In this document: positions 59,521 through 64,000 of the stretch, piece after piece
Position numbering within the stretch: the stretch's first letter is position 1
Layout: every line of letters starts with the position of its first letter
Assembly (NCBI RefSeq): GCF_019972155.1
Contig: NZ_BOVL01000012.1
Location: forward strand, 407,359-471,358
Source: Bradyrhizobium sp. RD5-C2
GTDB taxonomy: Bacteria; Pseudomonadota; Alphaproteobacteria; Rhizobiales; Xanthobacteraceae
Direction: 5' to 3'
DNA length: 64,000 bases
Position numbers and translations under genes: made by a program
The notes under the pieces: generated by a model
The model's database searches: none
What the model saw: the letters and a program-made list of their open reading frames with translations, nothing else
What the model was told of the DNA's origin: nothing

Positions 59521-60354
59521 ATGCGGACATCACACATTGCTTTCCTCTCGGCCTTCATCCCGGCCCTTCTCGCGCCGGCGTTCAGCGCGGGGATGCTGTT
59601 CATGCCGAGCCCGGCCCACGCAGCGAACAACGACCGCGCGCTGCTCGCGACATTCTGCGCCAGCGCCAACATCAAGGGATCGACCTGCACGCGGGCGCGG
59701 TCCTACCCCGATGGCCGCGCGTGCGACGTCAAGCTGACCCAGGAGCGCTACGCCGGCCGCTTCCTCGCCGCCGGCAATGCGCTGCTCGCCGTCAACTATG
59801 AAAGCGAATGCGAGCCGCACGCGACCGATTTCGGCGGTGTCGCGCTGTTCGAGCAGAACGGCACGGCCCATCGCTTCATCCGCTTCCTGCCCGGCGCGCA
59901 GGGCCACGACTGCATCGTCCTGGCCAAGGACGCGCAGCAGGACCTGCTGATCTGCACGGTCGGCCACATGGGCCAGGGCATTCTCGAAAGCGGGGTAGCG
60001 CGGATGGAGTTCAGCAAGAAGTCCGGCAAGCGGATCGAGATCGCGCCCGACTTCCTGCTCAGGGCCGAGGATGCGGTCAACGCCTACGGCTCCAATGTCG
60101 TGATGTGCAACGAGGGTCCGAAATATTTCGGCCTCTCCAACCTCGCCGCGGGTCCGCGCCGCAACACGGTCGCGGTCGACGTCGACTATGCCGACAACGA
60201 GACCATCCGCACCGCCTGCGGCGAAGGCTTTCCGAAGCCGAAAGAGCTTTACCACGACCTGGCACCCGGCGAGGCCTTCGTGCCGCCGGGCTCCGAGAAG
60301 ACGAAGCGGTTCACGATCGATCTTCTGACCGGCAACGCTGCGCCAGCGGAATAG
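59521..60354 (+). CDS. Secreted protein, unknown function
   Basis: The 277-residue product has an N-terminal signal (IAFLSAFIPALLAPAFSAGM, cleavage near AHA-AN). Six or seven cysteines (CASANIKGSTCTRARSYPDG, CDVKLTQERYAG, CIVLAKDAQQ, CTVGHMGQGILES, CNEGPKYFGLS) suggest disulfides. The rest is beta-rich with no recognised domain. The ATG at 59521 is a clean start. It is followed by an intergenic stretch and the SnoaL-like gene. Confidence 0.68.
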   Translation: MRTSHIAFLSAFIPALLAPAFSAGMLFMPSPAHAANNDRALLATFCASANIKGSTCTRARSYPDGRACDVKLTQERYAGRFLAAGNALLAVNYESECEPHATDFGGVALFEQNGTAHRFIRFLPGAQGHDCIVLAKDAQQDLLICTVGHMGQGILESGVARMEFSKKSGKRIEIAPDFLLRAEDAVNAYGSNVVMCNEGPKYFGLSNLAAGPRRNTVAVDVDYADNETIRTACGEGFPKPKELYHDLAPGEAFVPPGSEKTKRFTIDLLTGNAAPAE

Positions 60355-60553
60355 GGGCCGCGCCGACGGAGTAAAGGCCGCGCCAACGAATGAGATGGCG
60401 CCGTGCGCATTTTTCGCCGCAATGCACGTTCCGGTTGTCGAACCTAATCGCGTCTCGTGCGTCAAAACATATGTTTCAGAGTGGAGCGCTTCGGTTCACA
60501 ATGCGGGCCAGGGCCAGTCAGAGGCGAGTCGGACTGAACCGGCGGAGTCGATC

Positions 60554-60997
60554 ATGGGCGAGGATTTGAACCGGCAGCGCGTCTTGAACTTCCTCGACGT
60601 CTATTATGCCGGCGGCATCGAGGGCGCGCTCGATCGTTGCAGCGACGACGTCGCGTTTCTCGCCAACGCCCCGATCGACATTCTTCCGCATATGGGCCAA
60701 CACCGCGGCAAGGCCGCGCTGCGCCAGATGTGGACCACGATCCACGAGCGCTATTCCGACATGCGCTACGAGGCGCCGACGGTGGTGGCCGAAGGCGACA
60801 AGGTCGCGGCGCAGCTGCGAGTGTTCTTCCGCAAGCGCAACAACCGGCGCGTGGTGCAGTTCGATGTCGCGGTGTTCTACACGCTGCGCGACGGCAAGAT
60901 CACCGAGATCCGCGAGATCATCGACACCTTCGACCTCGTCCAGCAGGTGCTGGAGCGCGACGTCGCGGCGGCGCTGACCGGGCAGAACGCGGAATAG
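60554..60997 (+). CDS. SnoaL/NTF2-like protein
   Basis: The 147-residue product has the cone-shaped NTF2-like fold: RVLNFLDVYYAGGIEGALDR, HMGQHRGKAALRQMWTTIHE and RRVVQFDVAVFYTLRDGKIT, then EIREIIDTFDLVQQVLERD. No catalytic residue is clear. A related protein is encoded at 61687, with the similar ending LVDSFDLVEQTV. It may bind a small ligand or act as a ketosteroid-isomerase-like enzyme. The start is the ATG at 60554, since earlier in-frame starts are not supported. Confidence 0.8.
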   Translation: MGEDLNRQRVLNFLDVYYAGGIEGALDRCSDDVAFLANAPIDILPHMGQHRGKAALRQMWTTIHERYSDMRYEAPTVVAEGDKVAAQLRVFFRKRNNRRVVQFDVAVFYTLRDGKITEIREIIDTFDLVQQVLERDVAAALTGQNAE

Positions 60998-61124
60998 CTC
61001 CCGGAAACCCGGGCAACGCATGGCGACGCCCCCCGCCCCGCAAATTCGTCCCCGCCGACGTTGAACCTCGAAGGCTCGGCGCTGACCTATCACTGGGCTT
61101 GTTGCGGTCGGGGCTGAAATCACC

Positions 61125-61385
61125 ATGAAAGTCGCATTGCTCGCTGTGCTCGGCCTTGCGCTGGGCGCCCTTGGCGGCTCCGCTCTCGGCATCGGAGCCG
61201 GGCTCACCTGGATCGGACTGGCCAAAACCTCAGGTCTCGACAGCGGAACGCTGGTGTTCTTCACGTTCATGCCGCTCGGCGCCGCGATCGGCGGCATCGG
61301 CGGCGCGCTGTTGTTCGCGGTGGTGGCGATCCACGACGCCGAGATCGTGATCGAACGGCAGCCGCTGCGGCAGCGCGATCGCTGA
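61125..61385 (+). CDS. Small membrane protein
   Basis: The 86-residue product has two long hydrophobic segments (LAVLGLALGALGGSALGIGA, FMPLGAAIGGIGGALLFAVV) rich in Gly and Ala, then a charged tail ending RQPLRQRDR. The ATG at 61125 is preceded by only weak purine runs. It may be transcribed with the neighbouring SnoaL-like gene. No family is recognised. Confidence 0.65.
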   Translation: MKVALLAVLGLALGALGGSALGIGAGLTWIGLAKTSGLDSGTLVFFTFMPLGAAIGGIGGALLFAVVAIHDAEIVIERQPLRQRDR

Positions 61386-61686
61386 ATTGCGGTGACCGGA
61401 GCGTTTTCGAGCGAAGCTTGCCCCGCACTTGATGCGGGGTGGACACCGGTTCGCGTGAAGAAAACCCGGTTCCGATCCCATCGGAACCGGAACCGGGTTT
61501 TGCGGGCAGGCGGTCACATTCCGGTTAGGACCAGCGCAATTGTGCATTGCAAAAAAGTCATTTGCGTTTTGGCCGTTCCGCACTATTTGAGGCCGTAATA
61601 GTGACGTGCAGCAACCTGGCAGGGCGTCGGCGCTGACCGCCTGCCATTCGTTTGCTTTGAAAATCCAGTTTCAGGACGAGACCAAA
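61386..61686. other. Intergenic region with a repeat, no gene
   Basis: The 301-bp gap holds the repeat and hairpin at 61405-61501 and a lower-GC stretch with TTGCATTGCAAAAAAGTC near 61541. This probably contains the promoter of the second SnoaL-like gene. No gene is visible. Confidence 0.5.
61405..61501. repeat. Rhizobial repeat with terminator-like hairpin
   Basis: TTTTCGAGCGAAGCTTG and GGTTCGCGTGAAGAAAAC belong to a common rhizobial repeat. The 3' part forms a 13-bp stem (AAAACCCGGTTCC / GGAACCGGGTTTT). A related tail is found at 53239. It could also terminate the preceding small gene. Confidence 0.65.
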
Positions 61687-62121
61687 ATGACAGAGCACAG
61701 CCTCTGGCGTTTTTCGCGCGCATTGCATCGCGCGATCAACGAACGCCAGCTTGCAGACATCGAGCCGTTGCTCGATGACGAGGTTGAATGGGCCATCTAC
61801 GGGCCGATCGACCTGTTTTCCTTTTTCGGCTCGCGCCGCGGCAAGGCCGCCGTGCTCGAGGTGATCAGGCAGATCGGCGAGAACCTGCGGGTTCACCGCT
61901 TCGACCGGGAGTCCATCATGCTGGGCGCGGATTCCGCGGCCTCGATGCTGCGCTATTCGCTGACGGCATTGGACTCCAACAAGCCGATCTCGCTCAGGAT
62001 CGCGCATTTCGCGCAGTTCAAGTCCGGCAGGCTCACGAGCTTCCGCGTGCTGGTCGACAGTTTCGACCTCGTCGAGCAGACCGTCGGTTACCCGATCCAT
62101 CTGCCGCGCATCGCGGTCTGA
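61687..62121 (+). CDS. SnoaL/NTF2-like protein, paralogue
   Basis: The 144-residue product has the NTF2-like plan: RFSRALHRAINERQLADIEP, YGPIDLFSFFGSRRGKAAVL, ADSAASMLRYSLTALDSNKP and LTSFRVLVDSFDLVEQTVGY. The final segment matches the end of the 60554 product. The two are separated by a small membrane-protein gene and a repeat. No catalytic residue can be named. The ATG at 61687 is used. Confidence 0.8.
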   Translation: MTEHSLWRFSRALHRAINERQLADIEPLLDDEVEWAIYGPIDLFSFFGSRRGKAAVLEVIRQIGENLRVHRFDRESIMLGADSAASMLRYSLTALDSNKPISLRIAHFAQFKSGRLTSFRVLVDSFDLVEQTVGYPIHLPRIAV

Positions 62122-62143
62122 CGGATCCCCGATTTCACGCCTT

Positions 62144-62278
62144 CGTCATGTCCGGGCTCGAGCGCGAAGCGCGTCTTCGCGTGTTCGGCGCTCCGGGCGG
62201 GACGCGGCCGGTTTTACCAGCCCCGAACCGGCCGCGCGGGGGGCCTTGCGCATGCGCGCGCTTGTCCCGGACATGACG
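62144..62278. repeat. Palindromic repeat, family H
   Basis: CGTCATGTCCGGG at the left and CCCGGACATGACG at the right form a perfect 13-bp inverted pair. Inside, GCGGCCGGTT and AACCGGCCGC pair as well. It follows the SnoaL-like stop and fills much of the 262-bp gap. Confidence 0.7.
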
Positions 62279-62383
62279 ATCACTTAGGCGATCACGCGGC
62301 TCTCACTTGCCTGAAGCGCTGCGCTGCCACAATTTCGCACCAAGAAAACCGCATGTTGCGGCGCTGGAATTTGCGGGCCGGGA

Positions 62384-63349
62384 ATGACTTCTACATCACG
62401 ATTTGGCTGGGCAAGGCTGCCGGTGCTGGCGGCCGGCTTCAGCGTGGCGATAGCGCTTTCGGCCACGGCGCAGACCTCACCATGGCCGGTCGTTCCCGCC
62501 GCCCAAGAGATAGCGAAAGACGCCGCGAAAGGTACCCCCGCTGACGACGCCGAGGCTTCGGCCGATGAGGCGCCGCCGGCGGCCGACGCCAATGACGCCG
62601 ACATCCTGAAGGACATCGACCAGAGCAAGCTCGACTGGAGCCAGCTCGACACCGACTCCACCAGCCTGCCCACGCTGGCGCCGAAGCGCGCGGCCAAGCC
62701 CAGCAGCATCGCCGGCAACGATCCGTCCTGGTCGACCAACAACAACGCCAACGGCTCGTCCGCGGTGTCGGTCAAGCAGTCGGTATCGCCGTTCCTCGAC
62801 ACCCGCATCGGCGCCGACATGACGGTCGCCAAACAGGGCACGATGACGACGTCGGAGCAATTGTCGGAGCGGCTCGCCAATGGCGGCAGCCTGCCGCAAT
62901 CCGGCGGCTCGGCCTGGGCTTCGGTGTCGGCACCAGGCGTGGCTTCGATCTGGGACAAGACCTCGGTCGAGGCGCGGGTCGATCCGGGCGCCGACCAGAG
63001 CAAGATCGGCACCTCGCTCAGCAAATCGGTGCCGCTGTCGGAGCAGTATTCGCTGACGCTGCAGAGCGGCTACAATTTGATCCAGCAAGGCTTCGTCCCG
63101 GTGCCCGGCATCATTGGCAATCCGTCGCGCAGCTACGATACCGATCAGTCGGCACGCCTGTCCGTGACCGACTCCGGCACCAGCATCACCGCCGGCCAGA
63201 CGCTGTCGACCTCCGATGACAGATGGCTGCGCCGGGTCGGCGCCGAGCAGAAGCTGTTCGACGGCGTCACCGTCTCCGGCTCGGTCGGCGAGACCCCCCA
63301 GGGCACGATCAACAAGAGCATCGGCGCCGGCTACAAGCGCTCATGGTGA
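62384..63349 (+). CDS. Secreted beta-rich protein, unknown function
   Basis: The 321-residue product has a signal peptide (LPVLAAGFSVAIALSATA-QT). A low-complexity Ala/Asp/Pro stretch (about 35-90) follows, then a repetitive beta-rich part such as GADMTVAKQGTMTTSEQLSE, GQTLSTSDDRWLRRVGAEQK and GSVGETPQGTINKSIGAGYK. The pattern of alternating Ser/Thr strands fits an outer-membrane or secreted barrel-like fold. The ATG at 62384 starts the signal. The function is unknown. Confidence 0.68.
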   Translation: MTSTSRFGWARLPVLAAGFSVAIALSATAQTSPWPVVPAAQEIAKDAAKGTPADDAEASADEAPPAADANDADILKDIDQSKLDWSQLDTDSTSLPTLAPKRAAKPSSIAGNDPSWSTNNNANGSSAVSVKQSVSPFLDTRIGADMTVAKQGTMTTSEQLSERLANGGSLPQSGGSAWASVSAPGVASIWDKTSVEARVDPGADQSKIGTSLSKSVPLSEQYSLTLQSGYNLIQQGFVPVPGIIGNPSRSYDTDQSARLSVTDSGTSITAGQTLSTSDDRWLRRVGAEQKLFDGVTVSGSVGETPQGTINKSIGAGYKRSW

Positions 63350-63503
63350 ACGATCTGTTAGCCCTGTCGCGCTAATGATCAGGCATTGCCCCAACTTGGC
63401 CCAGATGCGGTCAAATTCGGCGGCACTGATAGGTCCGTAACTTCATCAATTCGTCGTGCGGGGGACAAGCCGCGCTTCGCTATTGCGAACCAGGGGAAAG
63501 CCG

Positions 63504-63926
63504 ATGAACGCCACCAACCGTACCGAGGAAGCCGAAGCCGAAACGACTTCCGAGGTCGATTCCAACCTTGCTGCGGTCTCGGAAGTCGAAGCCGGTATCC
63601 GCGACTTCGTGCGCAACGACATCGCCTATCTGCGCCGCCCGGTGGCGAGCCCGGAGACTGCGCCGACCGATACCAATACCGATGCCACCGTCAGCAACGT
63701 CAACTCGCTTATCCAGCGCGTCGCCGGCACCTCGCTCGCCGAGATCGAGAAGCTGATCGGCGAGCTCGAGAGCCTGCGCGACCTGCTGCATGCCGAGGGC
63801 CAGCGCGTCCAGCGCGAGATCTCCGGCTATGCCCAGCTCAGCCAGGCCGCGATGAAGTCGACGCGGATGATCGCCGACAACGTCTCGCAGTGGAAGCGTG
63901 CCGCCGACGGCCTGCGCAACAGCTGA
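63504..63926 (+). CDS. Small coiled-coil protein, unknown function
   Basis: The 140-residue product has an acidic N-terminus, then RDFVRNDIAYLRRP and a helical region LAEIEKLIGELESLRDLLHA with GQRVQREISGYAQLSQ. This reads as a coiled coil at about 85-125. No signal peptide is seen. The ATG at 63504 has GGGGAAAG upstream. A strong hairpin follows. The function is unknown. Confidence 0.65.
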   Translation: MNATNRTEEAEAETTSEVDSNLAAVSEVEAGIRDFVRNDIAYLRRPVASPETAPTDTNTDATVSNVNSLIQRVAGTSLAEIEKLIGELESLRDLLHAEGQRVQREISGYAQLSQAAMKSTRMIADNVSQWKRAADGLRNS

Positions 63927-63951
63927 TCCTGATCAGTTTTCCAGACTGATG

Positions 63952-63990
63952 GCCGCCGCCTCCCGAACGGGGGGCGGCGGCTTCGTTTTG
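63952..63990 (+). terminator. Rho-independent terminator after the coiled-coil protein gene
   Basis: GCCGCCGCCTCCC and GGGGGCGGCGGC form a GC-rich stem around GAAC, followed by TTCGTTTTG. It lies 26 bases after the stop at 63926. Confidence 0.75.
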
Positions 63991-64000
63991 CGCGGGCCGA

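Noticed and set aside
1..64000. CRISPR array or prophage
   Set aside because: I found no regularly spaced direct repeats with unique spacers, no cas genes and no phage structural genes.

Overview
The window is a high-GC alphaproteobacterial chromosome segment that most resembles Bradyrhizobium or a close relative in the Nitrobacteraceae. The evidence is the hmuR / hemP-hmuTUV heme locus with an HmuP-type small protein, a serC gene with a serC-motif leader, Bradyrhizobium-type outer-membrane proteins, a UvrB with a very long N-terminal extension, and several families of palindromic intergenic repeats. I see no rRNA, tRNA, CRISPR array, integrase, transposase or prophage, so this reads as ordinary chromosome with scattered accessory genes.

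Layout. 1-4200: heme uptake, with a TonB-dependent receptor (cut by the left edge) divergent from hemP-hmuT-hmuU-hmuV, whose genes all overlap at stop/start codons. 4309-11131: a phytase-like secreted protein, a small membrane protein, a muiA-like gene followed by a crotonase gene whose ribosome binding site lies in a long hairpin, then a DHA2 exporter divergent from its likely MarR regulator. 11204-15781: thiolase, serA, serC with its leader RNA, and a small ORFan. 15949-22584: GNAT and GST genes, two outer-membrane beta-barrels, an MFS carrier, glmM and a 57-residue protein. 22708-29309: FMN-dependent lactate dehydrogenase, two tandem paralogous exported proteins separated by a palindromic repeat, aroE, a YoaK-type membrane protein and a WG-repeat protein.

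29486-38634: an EF-G paralogue with an altered switch II, a LysR gene divergent from an epoxide-hydrolase-like gene, two DUF992 paralogues (one with a His-rich tail), aspartate aminotransferase, a GST, two tiny membrane proteins and a DUF486 protein. 38845-45400: a PAS protein, GNAT, aldo/keto reductase, the DUF1800-DUF1501 pair, and a Cys-rich CWC protein overlapping a HAD phosphatase. 45550-53808: a lower-GC membrane protein, TetR divergent from a crotonase around a clear operator, a YfcG-type GST, a Tat-exported metallo-beta-lactamase-fold protein overlapping a SCO protein, a LysR-flavoprotein pair, and two small overlapping genes. 53921-64000: uvrB, small oxidoreductase and GNAT genes, a small membrane-protein gene interrupted by an in-frame TGA, several small proteins, two SnoaL-like paralogues, a secreted beta-rich protein and a terminal coiled-coil protein with its terminator.

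Clear functional groups are heme import, serine biosynthesis (serA and serC adjacent), divergent regulator/target pairs (MarR/MFS, LysR/hydrolase, TetR/crotonase) and overlapping two-gene units (DUF1800/DUF1501, MBL/SCO, LysR/FAD, CWC/HAD). Intergenic space is dominated by dispersed palindromic repeats, one family of which has three full copies here. I found no single obviously novel multi-gene system. The best leads are the hairpin over the crotonase ribosome binding site, the Tat-MBL/SCO pair, the tandem exported paralogues, the EF-G-like protein lacking the switch II histidine, and the interrupted membrane-protein gene.
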